Shown here: positions 45,369 through 55,496 of the stretch, piece after piece | Layout of the letters: the number at the start of each line of letters is the position of its first letter | Position numbering within the stretch: the stretch's first letter is position 1 | Source of the DNA: Alteromonas sp. BL110 | Lineage (GTDB): Bacteria > Pseudomonadota > Gammaproteobacteria > Enterobacterales > Alteromonadaceae | Assembly (NCBI RefSeq): GCF_003443615.1 | Contig: NZ_CP031967.1 | Coordinates: 1,240,001-1,304,000, forward strand | DNA length: 64,000 nucleotides | Direction of reading: 5' to 3' | The notes under the pieces: model-generated | The model's database searches: none | Seen by the model: the letters and a program-made list of their open reading frames with translations, nothing else | What the model was told of the DNA's origin: nothing | Position numbers and translations under genes: made by a program

Positions 45369-46886
45369 ATGCAAAGTGAGCTGCATGAACGTTTGGAATA
45401 TCTGGTTAATTACTCTTCTCAGCTGATCTTTGTCAGCGGCGAGTCTATTGCTCAGCAACAAAAAACCCTTGAAGCCTTTGTCTTCCAACAGCACGATGAT
45501 ACCGAAATTGCGTATTTGACTGCGCAAGATAATATGGAGCCTTCTGACTATCGTAGACAGCTTTGTCGGCAGCTACTTGGCCAAGTAGTAGGAAGCTTTG
45601 TTCGCCCCCTAAATGAGTTGCTTTCTGACTTGAATAGCCACGAAGGCCCAATTCTAATTGCTATCACCCAAGCTCATAACCTTCCTGATGCGCTGTTACA
45701 AGAGCTGTGGGACTTAGTTTTACAAAGCCGATTCGCTGGAAACAAACAGCATTTAAACGTCTTGTTATTCGCAAATAACGCATGGGCTGAGCGCGCTAAA
45801 CAATGGCTTCCTGCTAAAAATACTGAAACTCCTCTTATTATTAGTAGCCAGTCTGTTATTAGCGAGCAGCGTAACTACGAGTCAGACCTCGACAAAATGA
45901 TAGCTTCCCGCAGAGAAGCGTTTCAGGCTCATTTAGAAAATAGACAGCGTGAAAATACTAAGACATTCACTAACCCGCTAAAAACAAAATGGTTTTATGC
46001 TTGCGTAGCTCTGGTGTTTCTGGCCACTTTCTGTGGCCTTATCTATTGGCAATACGGTGAAAAGCTCGCATCAATTTTCTCTCCTATTAGCCGACAAACT
46101 CTTGAAGCTAACGACACCCAGGTAGAACCGGGTTCCGCCTACGATAAGCTCATTGCTGGCGGCGAGGATGAAGAAGGGCGCAACGTCGCTGTTGAGAAAA
46201 TCGAAGAAGATACAACTGATGGTATGCAAGGCCGTGTGAACACGCAAACCGGTAATGTGGAAATTGTTTCAACACCAAGTGCAACACCTGTGTTAACCAG
46301 TCAGCCAACCCTTGATAAGCCAGTAGAGAATGAAATAGCAGAGAATGACTCGCTAATTACCGATTGGGAAAGCGCAGTATCATCACTGCCTAATGCAGGT
46401 TCGTCGCCTGAACCAGAAAGCAATAATAGTAATATTATACCAAGCGCACAAAGTGGAAGTTCTTCCTCACTCGATACTAGTGCGGGTAAAACTACTGACC
46501 AAAGGGCTGCAGATAATACACAAACAACACTAACGAGCCCGCAAAACACTGATACAGCGCTTGGTAGCGAAACGCTGAACCAACCAACAGTTCAGCTAGA
46601 GCAGTGGATTAGCGCTAACGATTACGCCATTCAAATGCTAGCGATGAAAAGCGAATCGGTGCTCAATGCGTTCTTGCGTGAAAACAATCTTGTAGCGCAA
46701 ACCCGCATTTATAAAACTGAACGCTACGGTGGCGATTGGTTTGTGGTTGTTTTTCGAGAAGTTTATCCGTCACTATCCCAAGCACAGCAAACTCGCGCAG
46801 CGTTACCTGAATATCCGGGCAAACAAAATGCGTTTATAAAGCGAGGTAGTCAGATCCTAGCTGAAATAGACAAAGCGCAAAATTAA
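45369..46886 (+). CDS. damX: Cell-division SPOR-domain protein DamX
   Basis: 505-residue bitopic protein of the division septum. The N-terminal cytoplasmic part (about 1-195) resembles an ATPase-like domain but has no intact P-loop. One transmembrane helix follows (WFYACVALVFLATFCGLIYW, about 198-217). Then comes a long low-complexity Ser/Thr/Asn/Gln periplasmic linker and a C-terminal SPOR domain (about 410-500: YAIQMLAMKSESVLNAFL ... GGDWFVVVFREV) that binds denuded peptidoglycan. Positioned between aroB and dam as in E. coli. Confidence 0.92.
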   Translation: MQSELHERLEYLVNYSSQLIFVSGESIAQQQKTLEAFVFQQHDDTEIAYLTAQDNMEPSDYRRQLCRQLLGQVVGSFVRPLNELLSDLNSHEGPILIAITQAHNLPDALLQELWDLVLQSRFAGNKQHLNVLLFANNAWAERAKQWLPAKNTETPLIISSQSVISEQRNYESDLDKMIASRREAFQAHLENRQRENTKTFTNPLKTKWFYACVALVFLATFCGLIYWQYGEKLASIFSPISRQTLEANDTQVEPGSAYDKLIAGGEDEEGRNVAVEKIEEDTTDGMQGRVNTQTGNVEIVSTPSATPVLTSQPTLDKPVENEIAENDSLITDWESAVSSLPNAGSSPEPESNNSNIIPSAQSGSSSSLDTSAGKTTDQRAADNTQTTLTSPQNTDTALGSETLNQPTVQLEQWISANDYAIQMLAMKSESVLNAFLRENNLVAQTRIYKTERYGGDWFVVVFREVYPSLSQAQQTRAALPEYPGKQNAFIKRGSQILAEIDKAQN

Positions 46887-47113
46887 GCCGATTCAAAGAC
46901 CAAAAGGCGTAATTAGTTCTGATTATTTAGCAAAATTCCACTCTTGCGACACTTGTTGGTTGTCCGTTTTACTGATGAAAGTTACAATCTACCTTTAGCG
47001 TGGTGATATCTGATACTGATCAGCATAAAAGTATAAAGACGACCCTTTCCCTTGGAACGGCGGCGCAAGGAAAAACCACCGTCTTCATTCCGTCTAGGTA
47101 GTAACGTTTAAGC

Positions 47114-47974
47114 ATGATGCAGAAAAAGAACCGTGCCTTTTTAAAGTGGGCCGGTGGCAAATACAGCTTGGTTGAGCACATTCAGGCCAGATTACCGCAA
47201 GCTAACAAACTTATAGAACCGTTTGTTGGTGCCGGATCTGTATTTCTGAATACGCAATACAAACGCTACCTGCTTAATGACATCAACCCTGACCTCATTA
47301 ACTTATACAACTTCTTAAAAGCCCAACCCGACGCACTTATTAACGACGCGCGCTCGTTTTTTGACGGGAGCCGCAATGAAGAAAAGATGTATTATGACTT
47401 ACGAGAAGAGTTTAACGGCACACAAGACGAATACTATCGCGCTATTCTTTTCCTCTATTTGAACCGCCACGGCTATAACGGTTTATGTCGATATAGCCTT
47501 CAAGGTCGTTTTAATGTGCCGTTTGGCCGTTACAAAAAGCCCTACTTTCCAGAAGACGAAATGTTTGTGTTTTCTGAAAAATCACAAAAGGCCACCTTTA
47601 CCTGCCTACCGTTTGAGAAGGTTTTTTCGAGGGCTAGACGAGGCAATGTTATTTATTGTGACCCTCCCTATGCACCTATTAGTAAGACAGCAGCCTTCAC
47701 CAGTTATGCAGCGCGAAGTTTTGGGCAAGAATCTCAAGAAAAGCTAGCGGAATTAGCCACCCGAGCTTCTAAAAAGCGTGGTATACCGGTGTTGATATCG
47801 AACCACGACCTACCGCTAACCCGTGCTTTATATCAAGGAGCAGACTTTAGCATGCTTTCAGTTAAACGCTCGATTAGTCAAAATGGCGCGAAGCGACAGC
47901 CAGTAGATGAAATACTGGCTTATTTTCCACCGGCAAAAGTTATTGCGAAGCGAAAAACACGTAAGAAAAAATAG
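47114..47974 (+). CDS. dam: DNA adenine methyltransferase (GATC)
   Basis: Methylates adenine N6 in GATC, guiding mismatch repair and replication timing. 286 residues. SAM-binding motif I is FLKWAGGKYSLVEHI; PFVGAGSVFLN follows; the catalytic DPPY motif is YCDPPYAPIS. Family context (aroKB-damX-dam) makes the GATC specificity nearly certain. A GATC occurs in its own upstream region (47018-47021), though one site is not evidence of control. The ribosome site is weak (TAGGTAG). Confidence 0.95.
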   Translation: MMQKKNRAFLKWAGGKYSLVEHIQARLPQANKLIEPFVGAGSVFLNTQYKRYLLNDINPDLINLYNFLKAQPDALINDARSFFDGSRNEEKMYYDLREEFNGTQDEYYRAILFLYLNRHGYNGLCRYSLQGRFNVPFGRYKKPYFPEDEMFVFSEKSQKATFTCLPFEKVFSRARRGNVIYCDPPYAPISKTAAFTSYAARSFGQESQEKLAELATRASKKRGIPVLISNHDLPLTRALYQGADFSMLSVKRSISQNGAKRQPVDEILAYFPPAKVIAKRKTRKKK

Positions 47975-48074
47975 CCCCGCGTTCTTCTGCTGAATAATTA
48001 CTGCAAAAGAGGTTAGAGAATACCAATTTGAAGCAAGAAGATACTCAGCGCTTCTGCTAAGTGTGAAAGAATTA

Positions 48075-48272
48075 TCAGCCGTAGCCTGTATACCACTTTA
48101 CAAACATGAAAAGCGAAACAACGAATATCACAACTAAAATAACACCTATAACAGCAAAGCTGATAAAAGTACCTTTAGTAAAGTCACGTTCATAGTTTTT
48201 ATGGCTTTGAACACCGAACAGGCTTGCCACTACACTACCTAGAACTGACCAAAAACCAGTACCAGATTGCAT
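48075..48272 (-). CDS. DUF2970 family small membrane protein
   Basis: 65-residue protein. Opening GTGFWSVLGSVVASLFGVQSHKN, then ERDFTKGTF and one hydrophobic helix (FISFAVIGVILVVIFVVSLFMFV), the DUF2970 pattern. Function unknown. Ends just after dam in the convergent direction and forms a small minus-strand group with the gene at 48282. Confidence 0.82.
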   Translation of the reverse strand: MQSGTGFWSVLGSVVASLFGVQSHKNYERDFTKGTFISFAVIGVILVVIFVVSLFMFVKWYTGYG

Positions 48273-48281
48273 AATGTTCCC

Positions 48282-48590
48282 TTAAGAGTCGTTTGAGGGT
48301 GAGGTGAAATCCCGATTGCCATCGTCGCTGTGAAGCAACTCTAGTAAATCTAAAAAGTGAAACTGAAAGGAAGGAGATTTTCCTGCTATCCATGATAGCC
48401 AGCTGACTTCTTCTACTCCCTCTTGATGACGGGCGCATTGGTTTTGAATGTGGCTTGCAGGAAGTTTTGGATTAAATTCGGTAACAGGTTGAAATTCACA
48501 AACAGACGAGCGTGAGCTGGGCGGATTTGTAACGGCTACGCTAACTAGGGCGACGGCTCCACAAATCGCAAAAAAAGGAAGAACTTTCAT
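48282..48590 (-). CDS. Small exported protein, unrecognised
   Basis: 102-residue product starting with a short signal peptide-like segment (MKVLPFFAICGAVALVSVAV). The mature part has two Cys (SVCEFQPV and NQCARHQEG), possibly a disulfide pair, and an aromatic-rich C-terminal half (SWLSWIAGKSPSFQFHFLDLL). AAGGGG lies eight bases before ATG 48590. No family known to me. Nine bases separate it from the DUF2970 gene, so co-transcription is likely. Confidence 0.55.
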   Translation of the reverse strand: MKVLPFFAICGAVALVSVAVTNPPSSRSSVCEFQPVTEFNPKLPASHIQNQCARHQEGVEEVSWLSWIAGKSPSFQFHFLDLLELLHSDDGNRDFTSPSNDS

Positions 48591-48764
48591 CCTGAATACC
48601 CCTTACACTCGTTTAAAATTTAATCTCATTATAATCAAAAGCAGGTAACGAACAAGTTAAAAATGCATTGCTGTTCAAATTGAAAAGCCTAATGCAATGA
48701 CATCAGGCTTTTACAACTCAACGTTTTAATTAAGAGGCCGTTCCATCGAACTCTTTTTTAAAAA

Positions 48765-49493
48765 TTAAAGCTCGAAGTCTACTGAATAAGCTACAGTAAA
48801 TTTAACTGCATCGTTATCGAATTCGTCGTCACCGCCCATATCATCAAGGTCAGTGCCCGTAATCGCAAAACTAAATCCGTCTTTTGCAATTGAAACGCCG
48901 TAGTCTAAATAACCTTCAACGCCATTGAACGCCTCAGCAAAGTCACCTTCGTGGTAACCAACGTGAAAACCAAGCTCAGTACCGTTTAAAATTTCCGTGC
49001 TGTAATCAAGTGATGTGTATGATGCTTGAGCGAATCCAAAATCCATTGTTTCTGGCTCATCGGCTTCAGTGTGAGCTAGTAAGTAAACGGTAAGGCTAAA
49101 GCCTCCCATGCCTACTGAGCCGTATAATTCCGCAAAGTCGAAGTTCGCTTCATCATCGTAGTTGTAGTAAAGGTAACCGAAATCATACGCAATGCCATCA
49201 GACTCGCCAGCAAAACCAAAATACATATCGTGCTCGTATGAATATACATCACCTGCACCGTAATTTACGTTAGACGCCCACGTACCTGCATAAAAACCGC
49301 TTTCGTGAGCGTAGTCGATACCGCCCTGTACAGCAGCTTCGTTAGTTGTCTGTGTTAGACCACGCCAAATGTAGTTGCTGGTTGCACTTGCATTGGCAGT
49401 AAATTCGCCTTCGGCATAGCTCGGCATTGCAGTTAGTAGAGACGCTGAAGAAATAGCAGCGGCAAGTAAGGTTCTTTTTGTAGATGTTTTCAT
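48765..49493 (-). CDS. TorF-family putative porin
   Basis: Outer-membrane beta-barrel of 242 residues with a signal peptide (1-27, MPSYA-EG). The first strand pattern FTANASATSNYIWRGLTQT is the hallmark of the TorF/'Gcw_chp' family, and alternating aromatic strands run to the end (DYGVSIAKDGFSFAITGTDL). Very acidic, as usual for porins of marine bacteria. Terminal residue is hydrophobic rather than Phe (VDFEL). GGAGAA ribosome site. Substrate unknown. Confidence 0.88.
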   Translation of the reverse strand: MKTSTKRTLLAAAISSASLLTAMPSYAEGEFTANASATSNYIWRGLTQTTNEAAVQGGIDYAHESGFYAGTWASNVNYGAGDVYSYEHDMYFGFAGESDGIAYDFGYLYYNYDDEANFDFAELYGSVGMGGFSLTVYLLAHTEADEPETMDFGFAQASYTSLDYSTEILNGTELGFHVGYHEGDFAEAFNGVEGYLDYGVSIAKDGFSFAITGTDLDDMGGDDEFDNDAVKFTVAYSVDFEL

Positions 49494-49890
49494 GTGTGTT
49501 CTCCAGTCAAATTCAAACTTGTTGTAATTCGTTTTTTCTGTCTGTCTTTTCTTTTTGGACTGGGTAACGCAAGGTTGATGCCCATTTATGGTTCATTAAA
49601 AAAGCTCGCAAAAATAACTATAATCCACTGATAAATAACAATTTATAAATTCACTCACTATCGCTCTCGTAATTTATACGACTCAATTGTCGTTTAAAAA
49701 TGCACCAATAAAACGCAGCCTCCCCACAATTGGGCAACGGTACCATTCACGGTTGTTTGTCTTAAATTCATGTCAAATCATCCTTGTTGCGCCCTTTGCA
49801 TAGTAAAGAAGCATGGTTTTGGGTAAACTTTCGCAACCCTATAACGTAAGTGGCAACGCACCTTGTTGTTTTTGATTTGAAGGACACGCA
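49494..49890. other. Divergent porin-rpe intergenic region
   Basis: No gene seen in 397 bases. On the minus strand the porin 5' leader holds a long purine-rich tract (about 49530-49560). AT-rich sequence from 49600 to 49700 probably contains promoters for both genes. No convincing operator. Confidence 0.4.
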
Positions 49891-50568
49891 ATGAAACCGT
49901 TTTTAATTGCCCCATCAATACTTTCTGCCGACTTCGCTAGACTTGGTGAAGATGTAGAAAAAGTATTAGACGCAGGCGCCGATGTGGTGCATTTCGATGT
50001 AATGGATAACCACTATGTGCCAAACCTTACGTTTGGGCCAATGATTTGCGAAGCATTGAGAAAGTACGGTATAACCGCGCCGATTGATGTTCACCTTATG
50101 GTAAAGCCGGTAGATGGCCTTATTGAGAAATTCGCCAACGCTGGCGCAAGCTATATCAGCTTTCATCCAGAAGCGTCTGAGCACATAGACCGTTCACTTC
50201 AGCTTATTATTGACGCGGGCTGCAAACCTGGCTTGGTATTTAACCCGGCCACGCCGCTACACTACCTAGATCATGTTATGGATAAACTACACCATATACT
50301 TATTATGTCGGTGAATCCTGGCTTTGGTGGTCAAAAGTTTATACCCAGCACCCTAGATAAAGTGCGTGCGGTGAAGCAGCGCGTGCAACAAAGCGGCTAC
50401 GATATTCGAATTGAAATTGACGGTGGCGTAAAAGTCGATAACATTCGCGCAATAGCAGAAGCTGGTGCAGATATGTTTGTGGCTGGTTCGGCCATTTTTT
50501 CTCAGCCCGATTACAGCGATGTGATTGCGCAAATGCGCGAAGAACTTTCATCGCTATCTAAAGCATAG
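49891..50568 (+). CDS. rpe: Ribulose-phosphate 3-epimerase
   Basis: Interconverts ribulose 5-phosphate and xylulose 5-phosphate. 225-residue TIM barrel: [14 protein letters not shown], the metal-binding [15 protein letters not shown] and [29 protein letters not shown], and [15 protein letters not shown] precedes the start. trpS follows after 37 bases; the gph gene that usually sits between rpe and trpS is absent here. Confidence 0.97.
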   Translation: MKPFLIAPSILSADFARLGEDVEKVLDAGADVVHFDVMDNHYVPNLTFGPMICEALRKYGITAPIDVHLMVKPVDGLIEKFANAGASYISFHPEASEHIDRSLQLIIDAGCKPGLVFNPATPLHYLDHVMDKLHHILIMSVNPGFGGQKFIPSTLDKVRAVKQRVQQSGYDIRIEIDGGVKVDNIRAIAEAGADMFVAGSAIFSQPDYSDVIAQMREELSSLSKA

Positions 50569-50605
50569 TTTTTAACAGTATTTAACGTATTACAGGTAAA
50601 TAGAA

Positions 50606-51613
50606 ATGAGTAATAAACCCGTTGTATTAAGTGGCTGCCAGCCTTCAGGACAACTTACCCTTGGCAACTATATGGGTGCACTTAAACAGTGGGTTTCCAT
50701 GCAAGACGATCACGACTGCTTATACATGATTGTCGATTTACATGCGATCACCGTAAGACAAGATCCAAAGCTGCTTGCCGAAGCTTGCCTGGACGGGCTA
50801 TCTCTTTACCTAGCGTGCGGTATTGACCCGCAAAAGAGCACGCTATTTTTGCAATCGCATGTGCCAGAACATGCGCAGTTGTCGTGGGTATTAAATTGCT
50901 ATGCTCAAATGGGCGAGCTAAACCGCATGACGCAGTTTAAAGATAAATCTGCGAAAAATGAGAACAACATAAATGTGGGCTTGTATAGCTACCCTGTGCT
51001 TCAAGCAGCAGACATTTTGCTTTATCAAGCGGACAAAGTGCCTGTGGGTGAAGATCAAAAGCAACACCTTGAGTTAACACGTGACATTGCTACCCGCGTG
51101 AATAACTTATATGGCGACGTGTTTCAATTACCTGACCCTTATATTCCAGAGTTCGGAGCTCGTATCATGAGCCTGCAGGAGCCAGAAAAGAAGATGTCAA
51201 AGTCAGACAGCAACCCAAATAACTTCATTGGTTTGCTAGAAGACCCTAAAAAACTGGCTAAGAAGATTAAACGCGCGGTAACCGACTCTGACGAACAAGC
51301 TAATATCTACTTCAATCCAACCGAGAAGCCAGGTGTATCTAACTTACTTACCCTGCTCTCTTTAGCTACGGGTAAATCGGTAAAAGAGCTCGAGCCTGAG
51401 TATACAGATAAAATGTACGGTCACTTGAAAGGTGATGTCGCGGATGCAGTGGTATCTTTACTTGAACCTATTCAAACTCGCTACGCTGAAATTCGTGCAG
51501 ATAGAGTGTACTTGGATGAGGTAATGCGCCAGGGTGCTGAGAAAGCATCAGCCCGTGCAGCAGAGACGCTGGCCAAAGTTTACAAAGCAGTGGGTTTTAT
51601 TCCAAAGCCGTAA
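50606..51613 (+). CDS. trpS: Tryptophanyl-tRNA synthetase
   Basis: Class I aminoacyl-tRNA synthetase charging tRNA-Trp. 335 residues, normal. [17 protein letters not shown] holds the HIGH-type motif (TLGN), and KKMSKSDSN holds the KMSKS loop. [16 protein letters not shown] is also typical. Downstream lies an 11-bp perfect hairpin. Confidence 0.97.
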   Translation: MSNKPVVLSGCQPSGQLTLGNYMGALKQWVSMQDDHDCLYMIVDLHAITVRQDPKLLAEACLDGLSLYLACGIDPQKSTLFLQSHVPEHAQLSWVLNCYAQMGELNRMTQFKDKSAKNENNINVGLYSYPVLQAADILLYQADKVPVGEDQKQHLELTRDIATRVNNLYGDVFQLPDPYIPEFGARIMSLQEPEKKMSKSDSNPNNFIGLLEDPKKLAKKIKRAVTDSDEQANIYFNPTEKPGVSNLLTLLSLATGKSVKELEPEYTDKMYGHLKGDVADAVVSLLEPIQTRYAEIRADRVYLDEVMRQGAEKASARAAETLAKVYKAVGFIPKP

Positions 51614-51635
51614 CTTAAATACAGTATGCAAAGGG

Positions 51636-51662
51636 CATGAAGCGCTAATAGAGCGCTTCATG
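51636..51662 (+). terminator. Hairpin after trpS, possible terminator
   Basis: CATGAAGCGCT (51636-51646) and AGCGCTTCATG (51652-51662) are perfect complements around a 5-base loop. There is no T-run after it, so termination would need help; it may only cap the rpe-trpS mRNA. Confidence 0.45.
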
Positions 51663-51705
51663 TCTCAACCGTAGCTTTATAAACATACCAAGGATTAACG
51701 CTGCT

Positions 51706-52290
51706 GTGTTGCTGTTAATTGATAACTTCGATTCGTTCACTCATAACCTTGCCAGGTATTTCACAGAGCTCGGGGCTGACGTTGAAGTAGTGCGAAACAA
51801 CGCCCTCAATATTGACGATATATCGCGCTTAGCACCTTCTCAGCTTGTTATATCCCCAGGTCCTTGCACGCCTAACGAAGCAGGTATCAGTTTATCTGCA
51901 ATAGAGCACTTTGCCGGTAAAATCCCCATAATGGGCGTTTGCTTAGGTCATCAAGCCATAGGTCAAGTCTTTGGTGCTGACGTGGTAGGCGCAAAAGAAA
52001 TTAAACACGGTAAAGTTTCAGCGTTATCCCATTCCAATACAGGCTTATTTAAAGGGCTACCTGACACCTTTAATGTGACCCGCTACCATTCGTTGGTGTT
52101 AGACCCTGGGTCTTTACCGTCATCACTGCGCGTCGATGCTTGGTGCGAGACAGCTTTAGGGACCAAAGAAATTATGGCGGTTTCCCATAATCGTTACCCT
52201 ATATGGGGGGTTCAGTACCATCCTGAGTCGTTGCTTACCGAACACGGTCATAGCGTACTTAGGGCTTTTCTTCACTGTAAAAACGTTTAA
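51706..52290 (+). CDS. pabA: Glutamine amidotransferase component of aminodeoxychorismate/anthranilate synthase
   Basis: 194-residue class I glutaminase subunit. Start LLLIDNFDSFTHNLARY, oxyanion SPGPCTPNEAG, catalytic Cys in MGVCLGHQAIGQ, and the His/Glu pair in VQYHPESLL. PabA and TrpG cannot be told apart by motif; pabA is favoured because it neighbours argD, as in E. coli, and no trp genes are present. The start is GTG 51706 (AAGGA 11 bases upstream) or TTG 51709. Confidence 0.88.
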   Translation: MLLLIDNFDSFTHNLARYFTELGADVEVVRNNALNIDDISRLAPSQLVISPGPCTPNEAGISLSAIEHFAGKIPIMGVCLGHQAIGQVFGADVVGAKEIKHGKVSALSHSNTGLFKGLPDTFNVTRYHSLVLDPGSLPSSLRVDAWCETALGTKEIMAVSHNRYPIWGVQYHPESLLTEHGHSVLRAFLHCKNV

Positions 52291-52404
52291 GTCTACAGAC
52301 TCGTTGCCGATACCCTAGATAGTGTAAAAGGTTACGCTTGAAGGCCGTTAAAATTCGCAATTCACTGATTTTTCGTTTAACTTTTCATAATCAAGTTTAG
52401 CCAA

Positions 52405-52491
52405 GGTGCTAACAGAGCTTTATGTGGAAAGTTACATAAGCGATATTAATCATTGCAGGGTGCTAACTGTGCTTTTAAGTGGTAGCTACAT
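52405..52491. repeat. Imperfect direct repeat upstream of the HDOD gene
   Basis: Two units beginning GGTGCTAAC (52405 and 52459), each about 33 bases and ending in TACAT, share about 70 percent of positions and are 54 bases apart. They lie in the promoter region of the HDOD gene. They could be regulator sites or the trace of a small duplication. Confidence 0.4.
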
Positions 52492-52528
52492 CTTCATCAT
52501 TACGTAGCGAAAGTTATAAAGGCCCCTA

Positions 52529-53749
52529 ATGTACGATAATATTACCGTTCACCAAAAAGTTATGAGCAGGAGTGCTTTTAATATGACAATGGGGGCAACC
52601 ACACCGCCGACGATAGATGATCGATTTGAAAATATGATCATATCACCCGAGCGTGTGCTTGAAATGCTAGGGAAGCGCAAGGTGGGCGAAGTCAGCTTCG
52701 AACAGTCAGAACAGGGAGACGCACGTAGGCTTTTACTTCACGTTGAAAAAGTGGCAATTGAAAACAAGCGCCTGCAGGAAAAAACAGAAGCCTCTTATTT
52801 AGAATCAGTAAGCCACCACCTTCACGAGATTTTGCTTGGTGAACTAACTGAACAACTGAGCTATACCGACGAACTCGTACAGAAAGTGCTCAACTTGCCT
52901 GAAAACATTGGTGAGCTACTAGATGCTTTATCTGTAAAAGCGTGCTCAGTTTCAAAACTAGAGCCGATAGTCGCCACCATGCCATGGCTTTACGACGAAC
53001 TTATCGTGGTAGTAAATACTCCCCAATTTAGACGAAAAGACTCGCGGGGACGTATTATTGTGGTGGAAACTTTACGCACTGCGTTAAGCTTTTTAGGCAT
53101 CGAAAACTTACGTACGCTAATTCCCTCATTGATTTTAAAGCGGGCAATGCCTCAAATTACTGACCCTTACCCGTTGATAAAACAAAAACTGACGCATTAC
53201 TCCACGGGCGTTGCGCTTACTGCCAAACGTCTCGCTACATTAAGTGACCTCAACAAAAATCAAGCCTATGTATTGGCAATGGTAAGTAACCTTGGTCGCT
53301 GCGCCGTTACGCGGCTTTACTTCAAACTGTTCGATAAAATTCAACTGCACCTGCTGCAAGAGTGTCAAAAAGATAAAGAACAAAAGCGTCACGAGGCTTT
53401 ACTAAAAATTGCCCCATCAGCAAATCATCTTATTGCCTTACAGCAAGAATTTGCTGATGCAATTAGCGCAGACATTATGGAGTGGATGCACTTTACCCGC
53501 CTGCCAATTGCACAACCAATGCGTGCGTGTGCTGATAAACAGCCTGCACAGGCCAAAACGTTGAGCAAAATACTCCACCAAGCGCGCGCTTACACGCAAA
53601 TACGAATGCTGCATCAGTTAAAGCTTGTCGATATAAAAGAAGTTAAACCACTTTTTGCAGAACAAAAATACCCTGCAGGTGCACTAGAGGCACTTAAGAG
53701 CACGGATATCTTTACTCTTCCGCTAGTGAAAAATGAGGATAGTTACTAG
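52529..53749 (+). CDS. HDOD domain-containing protein
   Basis: 406-residue cytosolic protein. An N-terminal helical part (about 1-120) precedes an HDOD domain (about 125-330: LNLPENIGELLDALS, ETLRTALSFLGIENLRTL, ALTAKRLATLSDLNKNQAYVLAMVSNLGR). HDOD proteins are regulatory relatives of HD phosphohydrolases that lack the metal-binding HD pair, and none is visible here. Roles in other bacteria include stress and motility signalling; no partner is evident. AAGG lies seven bases before ATG. Confidence 0.82.
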   Translation: MYDNITVHQKVMSRSAFNMTMGATTPPTIDDRFENMIISPERVLEMLGKRKVGEVSFEQSEQGDARRLLLHVEKVAIENKRLQEKTEASYLESVSHHLHEILLGELTEQLSYTDELVQKVLNLPENIGELLDALSVKACSVSKLEPIVATMPWLYDELIVVVNTPQFRRKDSRGRIIVVETLRTALSFLGIENLRTLIPSLILKRAMPQITDPYPLIKQKLTHYSTGVALTAKRLATLSDLNKNQAYVLAMVSNLGRCAVTRLYFKLFDKIQLHLLQECQKDKEQKRHEALLKIAPSANHLIALQQEFADAISADIMEWMHFTRLPIAQPMRACADKQPAQAKTLSKILHQARAYTQIRMLHQLKLVDIKEVKPLFAEQKYPAGALEALKSTDIFTLPLVKNEDSY

Positions 53750-54031
53750 GGCTTATTGCCACACCCTGCCCATTTAGAACAAAAATCGGGCAACATAGCG
53801 TACAAAACGCTAAATAATTTGTGGATATTCATGCATTGGCTATGCACTTTTTTCGTCCTTGGTGTCTGACACTCAAAAATATTGACGTTAACTCAGTGGT
53901 TTGCCTGTTTTATGCTTAAATAAATCGGCAAGCTCGTTACGGCCCATCCCCCCTTTTTATTCCGTTAAATCACCACGCGGCGCTTTTCTTAGCGTAAAAG
54001 TTGATTATTACTAATTGATATAGCCCAGTAG

Positions 54032-54045
54032 TTAATAGTTATTCA
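54032..54045 (+). promoter_or_regulatory. ARG-box-like site upstream of argD/astC
   Basis: TTAATAGTTATTCA matches 9 of 10 conserved positions of TGAAT-wwww-ATTCA. Positions one 21-bp step away on either side match only 5 and 6 of 10, so a paired box is weak. Placement 223 bases before the gene fits ArgR control of a gene that serves both arginine synthesis and breakdown. Confidence 0.5.
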
Positions 54046-54081
54046 CTTTTCCTGCAAATTAAGCCACAGTCCTTATAAATA

Positions 54082-54097
54082 AAGGGCTGCAGCCCTT
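54082..54097. other. Perfect 16-bp palindrome
   Basis: AAGGGCTGCAGCCCTT is self-complementary. It could form a hairpin in RNA (short loop) or be a dimer binding site; with no T-run it is not a usual terminator. Confidence 0.4.
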
Positions 54098-54267
54098 CGC
54101 ATAGAAGACAAATGTTAAAAAAAATGGCATACTGTAAATTAAATCCGATTAGTTTTTATGCGCCCAATTGATGCTTATCGACTCACGCAGCACGAATAAA
54201 ACGTGCGCATCGATTAGACAAGCAGGCTCACATATTGTGATTGGCGCCCAATGCAGAGGTAACAAAG

Positions 54268-55476
54268 ATGAACGTAACTCGCGCTACATTTGATGATGTA
54301 ATGGTTCCTAACTATAACCCAGCAGGCATGGTACCTGTTCGAGGTGAAGGTTCACGCGTATGGGATCAAGATGGAGCTGAGTACATCGACTTTGCAGGCG
54401 GTATTGCAGTAAACGTTTTAGGTCACTGCCATCCTGAACTAGTTAAAGCGCTTAACGAACAAGGCAGCAAGCTTTGGCACCTTAGTAACGTATTTACCAA
54501 CGAGCCAGCCCTTCGCCTTGCTAAAAAGCTTAACGACGCAACCTTCTCTGACAAAGTTTACTTTGCCAACTCTGGTGCAGAAGCCAACGAAGCGGCACTT
54601 AAACTAGCTCGTCGTTGGGCACTTGATAAGCACGGTGAAGACAAGAATCAAATCATTGCTTTTAATAAAGGTTTCCACGGTCGTACTTTCTTTACCGTAA
54701 CGGTAGGTGGTCAAGCGGCTTACTCTGATGGTTTTGGCCCTAAGCCAGGCGCTGTTGATCACTGTAACTACAATGACCTAGCTGCCTTTGAAGCCTTAAT
54801 TTCAGATAAAACTTGTGCGGTAATGATGGAGCCGCTTCAAGGTGAAGGCGGAATCATTCCACCGGACACCGACTTTGTAAAAGGTGTACGTGAGCTTTGT
54901 GACAAACACAATGCACTACTGATTTTTGATGAAGTTCAGTCAGGCGTTGGTCGTACTGGTCACCTTTATGCTTACATGGGCCTTGGCGTAACACCCGATA
55001 TCCTAACTACAGCTAAATCCCTTGGTGGTGGCTTCCCAATTGGCGCTATGCTAACAACAAATGAAATTGCTGCACACCTTAAGCCAGGTACCCACGGTAG
55101 TACTTACGGCGGTAACCCACTGGCCTGTGCGGTTGCAGAAAAAGCGTTAGATATCGTAAATCAACCAGAAGTGCTTGAAGGCGTACTTAAGAAAGAAGCG
55201 CTTTTCCGCGAGTTACTTGGCGCTATCAATGACAAGTACAACGTATTTGAAGAGGTACGTGGTCAAGGCATGCTGTTAGGTTGTGCGTTAAATGAAAAAT
55301 ATCAGGGCCGCGCACGCGACTTCATGATGGCAGCGACCAAAGAGAACCTTATGTGCCTTGTTGCTGGCATGAACGTTATTCGTTTCGCACCTTCACTGGT
55401 TATTCCTGACGAAGATATTAAAGAAGGTCTTGCACGTTTTGAGCGCGCCGTTGCCGCCGTTGTAAACGCCGAATAA
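54268..55476 (+). CDS. argD: Acetylornithine/succinylornithine aminotransferase
   Basis: PLP enzyme acting in arginine synthesis (N-acetylornithine) and, in the succinyl pathway, on succinylornithine (AstC). 402 residues from ATG 54268, supported by GAGGT eight bases upstream; a TTG at 54241 would add nine residues. Motifs: [69 protein letters not shown], and the PLP-lysine in [13 protein letters not shown]. Grouped with astA and astD and near pabA, so it probably serves both pathways. Could equally be named astC. Confidence 0.94.
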   Translation: MNVTRATFDDVMVPNYNPAGMVPVRGEGSRVWDQDGAEYIDFAGGIAVNVLGHCHPELVKALNEQGSKLWHLSNVFTNEPALRLAKKLNDATFSDKVYFANSGAEANEAALKLARRWALDKHGEDKNQIIAFNKGFHGRTFFTVTVGGQAAYSDGFGPKPGAVDHCNYNDLAAFEALISDKTCAVMMEPLQGEGGIIPPDTDFVKGVRELCDKHNALLIFDEVQSGVGRTGHLYAYMGLGVTPDILTTAKSLGGGFPIGAMLTTNEIAAHLKPGTHGSTYGGNPLACAVAEKALDIVNQPEVLEGVLKKEALFRELLGAINDKYNVFEEVRGQGMLLGCALNEKYQGRARDFMMAATKENLMCLVAGMNVIRFAPSLVIPDEDIKEGLARFERAVAAVVNAE

Positions 55477-55496
55477 TTACAACACGAGTAGCGAAC

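Larger units (their letters stand above)
53750..54267. other. Intergenic region upstream of argD/astC
   Basis: About 518 bases with no gene. It contains a strong ARG-box-like site (54032-54045) and a perfect 16-bp palindrome (54082-54097). The rest is AT-rich with no other clear structure. Confidence 0.5.

Noticed and set aside
47018..47021. GATC in the dam upstream region as a self-methylation switch
   Set aside because: A single GATC is expected by chance; no cluster or overlapping operator is visible.
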